Shown: in pieces, positions 53,276 to 64,000 of the stretch | Layout: each line of letters opens with the position of its first letter | Numbering within the stretch: the first letter of the stretch is position 1 | NCBI RefSeq assembly: GCF_022809715.1 | Contig: NZ_CP094460.1 | Span: 2,790,001-2,854,000 of the forward strand | DNA from: Burkholderia pyrrocinia | Lineage (GTDB): Bacteria; Pseudomonadota; Gammaproteobacteria; Burkholderiales; Burkholderiaceae | Reading direction: 5' to 3' | DNA: 64,000 nucleotides | Program-made: the position numbers and the translations under genes | The notes under the pieces: generated by a model | Seen by the model: only the letters and a program-made list of their open reading frames with translations | The model's database searches: none | What the model was told of the DNA's origin: nothing

Positions 53276-53992
53276 TTACTCCGCAAATAATTCTTCGCCG
53301 TAGATCACAAACCCTGTGAGGGTATCTGCGTTCTTCAATGCCTGGTCAGGATTGGCCCTTGCCCATGCGGCCGCCGTGGGATCGAGCCCGTAACGAGGGT
53401 CGCCGCTACCGAAGGTGTCGACGAAGTGAGTGACTTCGTGAATGAGCGTGGATAGGCGGGAATCTCCGAACATGTTCTGATCGCGTAAGCCGGTACAAAA
53501 CTTCATCGCAATACTGATAAGCCTGCGCTCCGTGTTGGGCCCGCAAACGTGAGCGGCCTCATTCTCGATGTCGATCATGTTCGGAACGCAACCTAACATT
53601 CTATCGAGATTCGGATCGCTTCGAACGAAATGGTGTGGCGTTAGCGTTTTGAGAACGGAGAGATGTCGTGAGAAGCCGTCGACAAGGTACTGTCGTGTAT
53701 TTTCATCGCATCGATTGAACCAATAGATCATTCTGTCTTTGGTTGTTTTGTCATACCGCTTCAGGTCGGTGATCCTGCGCTCAACCAGAATTATGGACCA
53801 TTTAAGCAGTCGCGATGCCATAATTCTAAATTCTCGATTGGTCATGTTGGGGCAGATGGGGGTTGTGTTGATGTAAACGTCAACCATCGATCCCGGGTTT
53901 GTGTTGGTGACGGCCCCGGAGTGAACGAGAAACCATTCTTTGTCTTCGTCAGCGTCAAAGTCGTACTCGTTGTGATCGAAGAGGTTTTTCAT
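53276..53992 (-). CDS. M35-type (Asp-zincin) metallopeptidase domain protein
   Basis: A 238-residue protein with the deuterolysin/peptidyl-Lys endopeptidase signature: LIHEVTHFVD (zinc-binding HExxH), FGSGDPRYG for the GTxxDxxYG aspartate motif, and KNADTLTGF for the conserved C-terminal NADxxxxF. No signal peptide is present. The N-terminal half is not recognised. Bacterial members of this family often act as secreted toxins or effectors. Codon use and composition differ from the neighbours, suggesting transfer. There is no good ribosome site for ATG 53992; an in-frame 24-codon segment upstream, closed by a single TGA, is described in the findings. Confidence 0.78.
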   Translation of the reverse strand: MKNLFDHNEYDFDADEDKEWFLVHSGAVTNTNPGSMVDVYINTTPICPNMTNREFRIMASRLLKWSIILVERRITDLKRYDKTTKDRMIYWFNRCDENTRQYLVDGFSRHLSVLKTLTPHHFVRSDPNLDRMLGCVPNMIDIENEAAHVCGPNTERRLISIAMKFCTGLRDQNMFGDSRLSTLIHEVTHFVDTFGSGDPRYGLDPTAAAWARANPDQALKNADTLTGFVIYGEELFAE

Positions 53993-54293
53993 TGATTCAA
54001 GGTCTCGATTCGTAGGTTTTCAAGGAGGCAGCACGACCTTTAGGTCATAAAACAGCATGCTTTCGTTTGTGTTGCCGGGACCTTGAACAGTCATCTTTTC
54101 GAGCGAATACGTCTATAGAACTGGTTCTAAATTTCGAAAGATATTTTTATGCTGACCTGACCATCCGAGCTGATATGCCCGTCGATTCGGCGAGTACACC
54201 GCGCCCAACATGACGGAAATATCATCTTCGCCTCATGTTCGCACTGCGGCCGGTCCGTAGCATCGGTCGCGAACCGTCAACGCAGAACCGAAC
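53993..54293. promoter_or_regulatory. Divergent region between peptidase and czc operon
   Basis: About 300 bases, A/T-richer on the peptidase side. It contains the CusR-type box at 54209-54226 for the efflux operon and, on the reverse strand, a 24-codon open stretch (54094-54023, TGA at 54020-54022) in frame with the peptidase. I see no other structure. Confidence 0.5.
54209..54226. promoter_or_regulatory. CusR-type metal box upstream of czcCBA
   Basis: CATGACGGAAATATCATC fits ATGAC-N6-GTCAT with one changed base in the second arm. It lies 68 bases before the czcC start. The spacing and arms match the known CusR/CopR box of other proteobacteria and the stronger copies at 63072, 63628 and 63892 in this window. 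It is the likely binding site of the response regulator encoded at the end of the operon. Confidence 0.6.
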
Positions 54294-55607
54294 ATGCTCA
54301 AGCTCACCCTCGCCGCGGCCATCGTCTTCGCGATGGCCGCGACGGCTCATGCGCAGCCTTCGCTGTCGCCCGGGCCGGCCACGATCGCAGCCGGCAGCGC
54401 GACGTCGATCGATGCGCCGCCGTCCGATACGCTTCCCGCATCGTCATTGACGCTGTCCGATGCGCTCGCGGTCGCGGCGCGAAACAATCCGGCGCTGCGC
54501 GGCGCGCGCGCCGACGTCGATGCATCCGCGGGCGCGCTGATGCAGGCCGGCGCGCGCCCGAACCCGGAGCTCTCGTTCCTGCAGGAAGGCTTTCGCCGCG
54601 CGGAGCGCACGTCGACCGCGCTGATCAACCAGACCATCGAACTGGGGGGCAAGCGCCGCGCGCGGCTCGACGTCGCGTCCTACGGCCGCGAAGCGGCCAA
54701 TGCATCGCTCGACGAACAGGGCGCCGTCGTGCGCGCCGACGTGATCTCCGCGTTCTACGGGCTGCTCGCCGCGCAGCGACAGCTCCAGGTTACCGAGGAA
54801 TCGGCTGCGATCGCCGCGCGCTCGGCGGATCTCGCGGCGCGTCGCGCGCAGGCCGGCAAGGTGTCGCCGGTCGAGGCGACCAAGGCGCAGGTGGCGGCGG
54901 CCGGCGTGCAGATCGAAGTCGTGACCGCGCGCGGCCGTGTCGAGGTCGCGCGCGAGAAGCTCAACGCGGTGATGGGCGAAGCGCGCGGCGACCGGCTCGC
55001 GGTGCGCGGCGACCTGGAAGCCGTGCCGCCGGTCGAGCCGTTGTCCGCGCTGACCGCGCAGCTCGACGATGCGCCGCTCACGCGCATCGCGCGCGCCGAG
55101 ATGCTGCGCTCGAACGCGGCGGTGTCGCTCGAACGCGCGCGGCGCATGCCGGACGTGACGGTCAGCGCGGGCGTGAAGCGCGTGACCACGGGCGGCGTGC
55201 CCGACAACCAGGCCGTCGTCGGCGTGTCGATCCCGATTCCGCTGTTCAACACGAACAAGGGCGCGCTGCTCGAAGCGACGCACAAGGCCGAGCGCGCGAA
55301 CGCTGATCTCGATCGCGAACGCGCACGGCTGCGGCTGGAGCTGACGCAGGCCTATGCGAACTTCGAGGCCGCCGCGCAGGAGGCGCGGCGCCTGAAGACC
55401 GACATCCTGCCCGGCGCACGCACCGCGCTCGACGCGATGTCGCGCGGCTACCAGCTCGGGAAGTTCGGCTTCCTCGACGTGCTCGACGCGCAGCGCACGC
55501 TGTTCCAGGGGCAATCGCAATACGTGCGCGCGCTCGCCGACGCGCACGCGGCCCGCGCCGACATCGGCCGGCTCGTCGGGACGCCGCTCGCGGCCGTTAC
55601 GCAATAA
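54294..55607 (+). CDS. czcC: Outer-membrane efflux channel, CzcC-like
   Basis: Predicted 437-residue TolC-family outer-membrane factor. The signal peptide MLKLTLAAAIVFAMAATAHA is cleaved at about residue 20. Two repeated coiled outer-membrane efflux domains follow (SLTLSDALAVAARNNPALRG; GVSIPIPLFNTNKGALLEAT; LGKFGFLDVLDAQRTLFQGQ). First gene of a five-gene operon with the adaptor, RND pump and two-component system. It forms the exit duct for metal cations. The ribosome site is weak. Confidence 0.9.
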   Translation: MLKLTLAAAIVFAMAATAHAQPSLSPGPATIAAGSATSIDAPPSDTLPASSLTLSDALAVAARNNPALRGARADVDASAGALMQAGARPNPELSFLQEGFRRAERTSTALINQTIELGGKRRARLDVASYGREAANASLDEQGAVVRADVISAFYGLLAAQRQLQVTEESAAIAARSADLAARRAQAGKVSPVEATKAQVAAAGVQIEVVTARGRVEVAREKLNAVMGEARGDRLAVRGDLEAVPPVEPLSALTAQLDDAPLTRIARAEMLRSNAAVSLERARRMPDVTVSAGVKRVTTGGVPDNQAVVGVSIPIPLFNTNKGALLEATHKAERANADLDRERARLRLELTQAYANFEAAAQEARRLKTDILPGARTALDAMSRGYQLGKFGFLDVLDAQRTLFQGQSQYVRALADAHAARADIGRLVGTPLAAVTQ

Positions 55608-55633
55608 GCGCCCCTCTCACCTGAAGGATCATC

Positions 55634-57103
55634 ATGTCACGCAGCAGAATCTTCATCATTGCGGCGGCCGTGTTCGGCGGCGCCGGGATCGTGCTCGGTG
55701 CGCTCGCCGTCACGCGGGGCGGCAGCAGTGCGTCCACGCCGTCGGCTGTCGAAGCCGCGCAGCCGGCCGATGGCGCCGGCGCGCGGGGCGGCGTCGTGCT
55801 GAAGCGCGGCAGGCTGTCCGTCGAGATCGTCATGACAGAAAAGCCCGGTGACGCGCGGCTCGTCGTCTACCCGTTCGTCGACGGCAAGCCGGCCGACCAG
55901 GGCGTGACCGTATCCGGCACGCTGGTCCGGTACGACCGCACGCACGAACCGATGCGTTTCGATGCGGCCGGCCAGAAGTTCGTGTCCGCGCAGTCGATCG
56001 CCAAGCCGCATGTGTTCGACGCGACGATCGACGTCAAGGCGGGCAGCGACGCCGCGTCGTTCCCGTTCGCGAGCGCCGACGGCGCGATCGCACTGACCGA
56101 CGCGCAGCTGGCGACCTCGAGGATCGCGCTCGCGAAGGCCGGCCCCGCGCAGATCGCGACGCCGTTCCAGTTGCCGGGCGAGATCAAGTTCAACGAGGAT
56201 CGCACCGCGCACGTCGTGCCGCGGGTGGCCGGCATCGTCGAGCAGGTACCGGTGTCGCTCGGGCAGAACGTCACGAAGGGGCAGGTGCTGGCCGTGATCG
56301 CGAGCACCGATCTTGCGGACCGGCGCAGCGAACTGCTGACGGCCGAGCGCCGGCTGTCGGGTGCGCGCGCAACCTACGAGCGCGAACGCACGCTGTGGCA
56401 GGAGCGCATCTCGGCCGAGCAGGATTACCAGCAGGCGCAGGTGCAGTTGCGCGAGGCCGAGATTGCCGCGCAGAACGCGCGGCAGAAGCTCGCCGCGCTG
56501 AACGCGCCGGTCGGCGCGGGCGCGCTGAACCGCTACGAGCTGCGCGCACCGTTCGCGGGCACGATCGTCGAGAAGCATGCGACGCCCGGCGAGGCGATCG
56601 CCGCCGATGCGAGCATGTTCGTGATCTCCGACCTGTCGACCGTGTGGGCCGAGATGGCCGTGCCGGCACAGCGGCTCAACGACGTGCGCGTCGGCCGCGA
56701 CGCGACCGTGATCGCGACCGCGTTCGAATCGCGTTCGAGCGGCCCGATCGCATACGTCGGTTCGCTGCTCGGCGAACAGACGCGCACCGCACCGGCGCGC
56801 GTCGTGTTGCCGAACCCGGACGGCGTGTGGCGCCCGGGGATGTTCGTGAACGTGTCGGTCGACGCGGGCAAGCAGAGCGTGCCGCTGGCGGTGGCGAGCG
56901 ACGCGCTGCAGGACGTCGACGGCGCACCTTCCGTGTTCGTGCGCTCGCCGAAGGGATTCGTCGCGCAGGCGGTCGAGACGGGGCGGCGCGACGAACGCGC
57001 GACCGAAGTGCTGAAGGGGCTCAAGCCGGGCCAGGAATACGCGGCGTCGAACAGCTTCGTGCTGAAGGCCGAGCTCGGCAAGGGGAGCGCGGAACATGAA
57101 TGA
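55634..57103 (+). CDS. czcB: RND efflux periplasmic adaptor, CzcB-like
   Basis: Predicted 489-residue membrane-fusion protein. One N-terminal membrane segment (about 5-26) is followed by a CzcB-type N-terminal extension, a lipoyl/barrel-sandwich half (VVPRVAGIVEQVPVSLGQNV), a coiled hairpin (YERERTLWQERISAEQDYQQ), the second lipoyl half (YELRAPFAGTIVEKHATPGE) and the membrane-proximal domain. AAGGA precedes the ATG. It links the RND pump to the outer-membrane channel. Histidine content in the N-terminal extension is modest. Confidence 0.92.
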   Translation: MSRSRIFIIAAAVFGGAGIVLGALAVTRGGSSASTPSAVEAAQPADGAGARGGVVLKRGRLSVEIVMTEKPGDARLVVYPFVDGKPADQGVTVSGTLVRYDRTHEPMRFDAAGQKFVSAQSIAKPHVFDATIDVKAGSDAASFPFASADGAIALTDAQLATSRIALAKAGPAQIATPFQLPGEIKFNEDRTAHVVPRVAGIVEQVPVSLGQNVTKGQVLAVIASTDLADRRSELLTAERRLSGARATYERERTLWQERISAEQDYQQAQVQLREAEIAAQNARQKLAALNAPVGAGALNRYELRAPFAGTIVEKHATPGEAIAADASMFVISDLSTVWAEMAVPAQRLNDVRVGRDATVIATAFESRSSGPIAYVGSLLGEQTRTAPARVVLPNPDGVWRPGMFVNVSVDAGKQSVPLAVASDALQDVDGAPSVFVRSPKGFVAQAVETGRRDERATEVLKGLKPGQEYAASNSFVLKAELGKGSAEHE

Positions 57104-57125
57104 GCGTCACGCGCGTGCCATTGCA

Positions 57126-57185
57126 CGATTTGCGGCCCGATATGCGGCTCGATATGCGGCTCGATTTGAGGTTCGATGTGCGACC
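57126..57185. repeat. Five imperfect 12-bp repeats between czcB and czcA
   Basis: CGATTTGCGGCC, CGATATGCGGCT, CGATATGCGGCT, CGATTTGAGGTT and CGATGTGCGACC follow each other without gaps in the 149-base space between adaptor and pump genes. The rest of that space shows no ORF. The repeat may be neutral or may space or tune translation of czcA. Confidence 0.75.
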
Positions 57186-57195
57186 CGTCGAGTGA

Positions 57196-60473
<3,278 letters not shown>

Positions 60474-60474
<1 letters not shown>

Positions 60475-61157
60475 TGCGAATTCTGATTGTCGAGGATGAA
60501 CCGAAGACGGGCGCTTATTTGCGCAAGGGCCTGACCGAGGCCGGTTATGTCGTCGACTGGGTCGAGGACGGCATCACGGGCCAGCACCAGGCCGAGACCG
60601 AGGAATACGACCTGCTCGTGCTCGACGTGATGCTGCCGGGGCAGGACGGCTGGACGCTGTTGCAGAACCTGCGGCGCAGCAAGTCGACGCCCGTGCTGTT
60701 CCTCACCGCGCGCGACGACGTCGGCGATCGCGTGAAGGGACTCGAGCTCGGCGCCGACGACTATCTCGCGAAGCCGTTCGATTTCGTCGAGCTGACCGCG
60801 CGCATCAAGTCGATCCTGCGGCGCGGCCAGCCGCGCGATTCGAACACGCTGCGCGTGGCCGATCTCGAACTCGACCTGACGCGCCGCAAGGCCACGCGGC
60901 AGGGCGACACGATCCTGTTGACCGCGAAGGAGTTCGCGCTGCTGTGGCTGCTGATGCGTCGCGAGGGCGAGATCCTGCCGCGTGCGACGATCGCCTCGCA
61001 GGTGTGGGACATGAACTTCAACAGCGACACGAACGTCGTCGATTCGGCGATCCGGCGGCTGCGCTCGAAGATCGACGACGCATACGAACCGAAGCTGATC
61101 CACACCGTGCGCGGGATGGGCTACGTGCTCGAAGCGCGCGGCGGCGCGGCCGCATGA
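60474..61157 (+). CDS. irlR: Two-component response regulator, IrlR/CzcR-like
   Basis: Predicted 227-residue OmpR-type regulator. The receiver domain has the acidic pair in VEDEP, phospho-acceptor Asp51 ([10 protein letters not shown]) and the lysine in DYLAKPF. A winged-helix DNA-binding domain follows ([33 protein letters not shown]). The sequence is close to IrlR of B. pseudomallei as I remember it and to CopR/CusR. It should bind the ATGAC-N6-GTCAT boxes listed here and activate the pump genes. It is coupled to the pump gene and overlaps the sensor gene by four bases. Confidence 0.92.
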
Positions 61158-62560
61158 TCGCGCGCCTGCTGCCGCGCACGCTGCGCGGACGCCTGACCGC
61201 GCTGATCATCCTGTCGACGTCGGTGATCCTCGCGTCGAGCGGCGTCGCGCTCTACGAGGCGCTGAGCAACCGCGTCGAAACGACGGCGGCCGAGCAGATG
61301 GCCGGCATTTCCGCCGCACTGGGCACGCATCTGGCCGAAGCGCGCACGACGGCCGACGTCGCGCGCAACACCGACATCTGGATCGACCAGCTGCACGGCC
61401 ATCCGAACATGGATCTCGCGATCTACGATGCGTCGGGCACGCGCCTCGTCGGCACGCCAGGATTCCGCCCGTACGCGACGCTGCTGTCGCTGGACGCGGG
61501 GCGCGTGCCGGTCGGCGTCGCGCCGCCCGGCACGCGGCATCAGTACCTGGTGACGACCGTGCCGCTCGCGGGCATGGGCGCACCGGTGGTGCGCGTCGCG
61601 GTGCAGTACGACCGCAGCGCCGACGTGCTGCTGTTGCGTACGCATGCTTATACGATCGTCGTGATCGAGGTGTTCGGCGTGGTGCTCGCGGCCGCGATCG
61701 CGTATGGCATCGCGGCGCTGGGCTTGAGCCCGCTGCGGCGTTTCGCGGCGCGCGCCGAGCAGATGTCGTCGAGCCGGCTCGCGCATCCGCTGCCGGAACT
61801 CGATACGTCGGGCGAGCTGAAGGAACTCGAGCACGCATTCAACGGGATGCTCGCGAGGCTGAGCGAATCGTTCACGCGGCTGAGCCAGTTCTCGTCGAAT
61901 CTCGCACACGACATGCGCACGCCGCTCACGAACCTGCAAGCAGCCGCGCAGGTCGTGCTGTCGCAGCCGCGCAGCGCGGATGAATATCGCAACGTGATCG
62001 AGTCGAGCATCGACGAGTATCAGCGGCTGTCGCGGATGATCGAGGACATGCTGTTTCTCGCGCGCTCGGAACAGGCCGGCACGTCGATCAGCGTGCGGCG
62101 CCTGAATGCGGCGGAAGAGGCCGGGCGTGTCGCCGGCTACTACGAGTCGCTTGCGGAGGATGCGAGCGTATCGGTGAAGGTCGACGGCCATGCGTGGGTC
62201 GATGCGGATCTCACGCTGTACCAGCGCGCGTTGAGCAACTTGCTGTCCAATGCGCTCGCCTACGCGCCGCGCGGCAGCGTCGTGGCGATCGACTGCGTGG
62301 AGCAGGGTGGGGCGACGACGATCGCCGTGTCGGACACGGGGCCTGGCATTGCCGCGGAGCATGTCGGGCGGATCTTCGAGCGCTTCTATCGCGTCGATCC
62401 GTCGCGGCACAATTCGGCGTCGGGGACGGGGCTCGGCCTCGCGATCGTCCGGTCGATCATGGACAACCACGGCGGCGAATGCGGCGTCGACAGCGATCCC
62501 GGCCGGCGCACGACGTTCTGGCTGCGCTTTCCACGACGGCCGGCCACCATCGGCACCTGA
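61154..62560 (+). CDS. irlS: Heavy-metal sensor histidine kinase, IrlS/CzcS-like
   Basis: Predicted 468-residue inner-membrane kinase. Two membrane spans (about 14-35 and 164-187) flank a periplasmic sensor loop, then a HAMP domain, the H-box [13 protein letters not shown] with phospho-acceptor His252, and ATP-binding N, G1 and G2 boxes ([28 protein letters not shown]). ATG 61154 overlaps the regulator stop. The N-terminus [16 protein letters not shown] is typical of the CzcS/CopS/CusS metal sensors. It probably senses periplasmic Zn, Cd or Co and phosphorylates IrlR. Confidence 0.92.
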   Translation: MIARLLPRTLRGRLTALIILSTSVILASSGVALYEALSNRVETTAAEQMAGISAALGTHLAEARTTADVARNTDIWIDQLHGHPNMDLAIYDASGTRLVGTPGFRPYATLLSLDAGRVPVGVAPPGTRHQYLVTTVPLAGMGAPVVRVAVQYDRSADVLLLRTHAYTIVVIEVFGVVLAAAIAYGIAALGLSPLRRFAARAEQMSSSRLAHPLPELDTSGELKELEHAFNGMLARLSESFTRLSQFSSNLAHDMRTPLTNLQAAAQVVLSQPRSADEYRNVIESSIDEYQRLSRMIEDMLFLARSEQAGTSISVRRLNAAEEAGRVAGYYESLAEDASVSVKVDGHAWVDADLTLYQRALSNLLSNALAYAPRGSVVAIDCVEQGGATTIAVSDTGPGIAAEHVGRIFERFYRVDPSRHNSASGTGLGLAIVRSIMDNHGGECGVDSDPGRRTTFWLRFPRRPATIGT

Positions 62561-62642
62561 CATCGCGGTCGGGCACGCCCGCGCGTTCGCCGCCAGGCGT
62601 TTGCGCGCGGCACGTTGCCCGTTGTCATGCGACCGAGCGGCA

Positions 62643-62927
62643 TCAACGCGTCGCCAGGTTGTCGTGGTTATCGGCCTGCGGTGCCTTCTCGCCGCCATGC
62701 GCCGAAATCCCGTGAAGCTCCTTGTTGCGCGCGATCATCTCGGCGGTCGGCGGGTACTGCGTCTTGCTCGTCGGCACGATGCCGTCGTGCTGCGCCTGCT
62801 TCAGTTCGTTGACGACCTGCGCGCGGGTCTTGCCCTGCGTTTGCGTCTGCGCGAATGCGGCCTGCGTGGCCAGGCCGAGCGACAGCGTGGCGGTGACGAA
62901 CAGTGCTGCGAGTTTTGCGGTCTTCAT
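62643..62927 (-). CDS. DUF4148-family periplasmic protein
   Basis: A 94-residue secreted protein. The signal peptide MKTAKLAALFVTATLSLGLA leads to TQAAFA cleavage near residue 26. The mature part contains KTRAQVVNELKQAQHDGIVP and YPPTAEMIARNKELHG, the DUF4148 signature common in Burkholderia. GGAGAG precedes the ATG. Convergent with the sensor kinase and divergent from a small lipoprotein, with CusR-type boxes between them, so it is probably metal-responsive. Molecular role unknown. Confidence 0.9.
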   Translation of the reverse strand: MKTAKLAALFVTATLSLGLATQAAFAQTQTQGKTRAQVVNELKQAQHDGIVPTSKTQYPPTAEMIARNKELHGISAHGGEKAPQADNHDNLATR

Positions 62928-63071
62928 TGAATGCTCTCCTTGACTCGATCTGGGTCGCCGGGTGGCGAACCATGGACCCAGTATGCGAAAGCAGCCGTGC
63001 GCCACCGTGATCGGGAGATGAAAAAAACGTCAGATTGCGAAAGGCGGCGGCGCGCCTTGCGTGCTGAGCGG

Positions 63072-63100
63072 CATGACGCAATCGTCATGTTCGCGTCATG
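63072..63100. promoter_or_regulatory. CusR-type metal boxes, three half-sites with 11-bp spacing
   Basis: CATGACGCAATCGTCATG (63072-63089) is a perfect 7+7 dyad fitting ATGAC-N6-GTCAT. A third half-site, CGTCATG, follows at 63094-63100, so the half-sites start every 11 bases, one helical turn. The cluster lies between the divergent DUF4148 and lipoprotein genes, 145 and 130 bases from their starts. The rest of 62928-63228 holds no gene. Confidence 0.65.
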
Positions 63101-63228
63101 GGTGCGATGAGCGGGAAGCGGAACATGAAGTCTGTCGATGGCTCGTGCGGCCGACGGCATTCGCGCCGTTCGCGACAGCAGCATCGAAAGCGGGCGGTCC
63201 TGTTCAGGTTTTCATTCCGGACCGAGAA

Positions 63229-63468
63229 GTGCATCATCCCGCTCTCCGTTTATCGTTGATCGCAGTCCTGATCGTCCCGTTGCTCGCGGGCTGCGCATCG
63301 CCACGTTCCGACACCGGCACGGCCGCGTCGGCCGCCGCACGCAAGCCGGTGCCGGCCGACCTCATGCCCGGCGAGCAGATCGACTATGCCGGGCACCGCT
63401 GCGGCAATCCGAACCTGTACGTGAAGACGCATCCGTGCCTGTTTCCGCAACGCAATCCAGCGCCGTGA
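63229..63468 (+). CDS. Small predicted lipoprotein
   Basis: A 79-residue protein. With the GTG start at 63229 the N-terminus is MHHPALRLSLIAVLIVPLLA followed by GC, a good lipobox with Cys22. The mature part is short and polar, with GEQIDYAGHRCGNPNLYVKT and a second cysteine near the end (HPCLFPQ). GAGAA lies just before GTG. The frame is open from 63061 but no earlier start gives a sensible leader. Likely anchored in the envelope and, from the boxes upstream, controlled by the metal two-component system. Function unknown. Confidence 0.7.
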   Translation: MHHPALRLSLIAVLIVPLLAGCASPRSDTGTAASAAARKPVPADLMPGEQIDYAGHRCGNPNLYVKTHPCLFPQRNPAP

Positions 63469-63484
63469 TCGTCTGCCTCGCGAC

Positions 63485-63518
63485 CAAAAAAAGGCCCGGT
63501 ACTCGATGAGTCCGGGCC
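63485..63518 (-). terminator. Rho-independent terminator on the reverse strand
   Basis: GGCCCGG-t-ACTC-gat-GAGT-c-CGGGCC forms an 11-12 bp stem with a three-base loop and one mismatch. On the reverse strand it is followed directly by seven Ts (63486-63492). It would end a transcript coming from the right, where no convincing reverse-strand gene exists. On the plus strand it could still act as a weak terminator for the lipoprotein gene. Confidence 0.75.
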
Positions 63519-63627
63519 TAACGCGTGATCGTGCCGTACGACAGCGATCCGCTGCGTGGATTGGAACAGGCATGGCCCGTTACCGTTCCGATCGTAGCGA
63601 AACGACGCATCGTGAGCCTGATCGGAA

Positions 63628-63645
63628 CATGAAATTTTTGTCATG
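63628..63645. promoter_or_regulatory. CusR-type metal box
   Basis: CATGAAATTTTTGTCATG keeps the outer arms CATGA/TCATG and the N6 spacing, with one change in the inner left arm. The A/T-rich centre could also contribute to a promoter. Confidence 0.5.
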
Positions 63646-63891
63646 CACGCGCGAGTGTGCCGCCGTCGCGATCGGAACCGGTGGCGCAACCCGAGATTGA
63701 CGATGCGTTGCGTGCGCGTGCCGCCGTAGCCATAGGAGTCGATCGACGCCTGCGTCGGTTGCGTGCCGCCGTCGAGCGTGCGCTGTTCCCCGTTCGAGCG
63801 TTACCACGCGCCGACCGCATAGCGATCGGTGCGCTTCGACAGCAATCAATGACGAATTTGATTCGCACTGCGACGCAGCGAATGCGTGAAC

Positions 63892-63909
63892 CATGACGAA
63901 ACCGTCATG
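63892..63909. promoter_or_regulatory. CusR-type metal box, perfect
   Basis: CATGACGAAACCGTCATG is a perfect 7+7 dyad fitting ATGAC-N6-GTCAT, 77 bases before the gene that begins at 63987. Distance and symmetry match the box upstream of czcC. Confidence 0.65.
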
Positions 63910-63986
63910 CCGGGATCACGATGCCGCACCGCCGCCGGATCAAAGTGAAGGCTCCTGTCACGGATTTCCGGCAAGGAGCGAACGCC

Positions 63987-64000
63987 ATGAACATTCCGCG
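63987..64000 (+). CDS. Start of a gene cut by the window edge
   Basis: ATG at 63987 preceded by GCAAGGAGCG, a strong ribosome site, opens a frame reading Met-Asn-Ile-Pro before the window ends. A perfect metal box lies 77 bases upstream, so this gene is probably part of the same metal-responsive group. The product cannot be known from here. Confidence 0.6.

Larger units (their letters stand above)
63519..63986. other. Intergenic region with two metal boxes, no clear gene
   Basis: About 470 bases without an ORF I trust: the reverse-strand frames here have no ribosome sites or domain character. It holds CusR-type boxes at 63628-63645 and 63892-63909, and it precedes both the orphan reverse terminator and the plus-strand gene starting at 63987. 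A small RNA on the reverse strand is possible. Confidence 0.4.

Noticed and set aside
63580..63894. A 104-codon reverse-strand ORF before the orphan terminator
   Set aside because: His/Arg/Ser-rich composition, no ribosome site and overlap with regulatory boxes make it unlikely to be translated.

Overview
The window is high-GC DNA with strongly G/C-ending codons and looks like a Burkholderia cepacia complex chromosome. The best taxonomic clue is the 87-residue gene at 43332-43595. It is almost the fucose-binding lectin BambL of B. ambifaria as I remember it, with a few substitutions. The DUF3348/DUF802/OmpA/DUF2894 gene set and the IrlRS/CzcCBA block also fit Burkholderia. No rRNA, tRNA, CRISPR array, insertion sequence or prophage was found. 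The nearest thing to an accessory island is a visibly A/T-richer patch at about 52.8-54.2 kb; the lectin patch at 43.0-43.8 kb is also A/T-rich.

Layout. 0-3.3 kb: a spinster-like MFS carrier divergent from a porin. 3.3-9.0 kb: a LysR and an AraC-type regulator, an opine-dehydrogenase-family enzyme overlapped by a 3-hydroxyacyl-CoA-dehydrogenase-like enzyme, and an MHS-family carrier. 9.2-17.1 kb: a seven-gene reverse-strand operon (ABC ATPase, two permeases, a small [2Fe-2S] protein, two flavoprotein subunits of an opine/D-amino-acid oxidase type, and a binding protein) under a divergent IclR regulator. It reads as one uptake-and-oxidation pathway. 17.1-20.3 kb: small unknown genes and an orphan halogenase-like flavoenzyme. 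20.5-27.1 kb: single transporters, an XRE regulator with a divergent NAD-dependent reductase, a mercuric-reductase-like flavoprotein and a LysE-type exporter.

27.4-32.6 kb: a four-gene operon that I consider the most interesting part. It encodes DUF3348, a MotA/ZorA-like membrane protein whose long coiled tail contains four near-identical 240-bp repeats, a MotB/ZorB-like OmpA protein with the ion-channel aspartate, and DUF2894. It looks like an undescribed ion-driven envelope motor. 32.6-38.0 kb: an FMN reductase, a GNAT-like protein, a 28-residue membrane peptide, an isoprenylcysteine-methyltransferase-like protein and a collagen-like lipoprotein with a Gly-Thr-Ser repeat tract.

38.3-43.0 kb: a carboxymuconolactone-decarboxylase-like protein, then an SDR / Baeyer-Villiger monooxygenase / hydrolase operon with divergent TetR, a logical alcohol-ketone-ester-acid cascade. 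43.3 kb: the lectin with its own terminator. 43.9-48.1 kb: LysR divergent from a GST and a three-domain flavin/iron-sulfur fusion. 48.7-52.8 kb: a TonB receptor, PnuC-type transporter and APH-type kinase, which looks like a vitamin or nucleoside salvage route. 52.8-54.0 kb: an M35-type metallopeptidase and a secreted OmpA-like partner. 54.3-62.6 kb: a czcCBA-irlRS metal efflux and two-component operon. Putative CusR-type boxes (ATGAC-N6-GTCAT) lie upstream of it and around the small envelope genes at 62.6-64.0 kb, suggesting one metal-responsive regulon.
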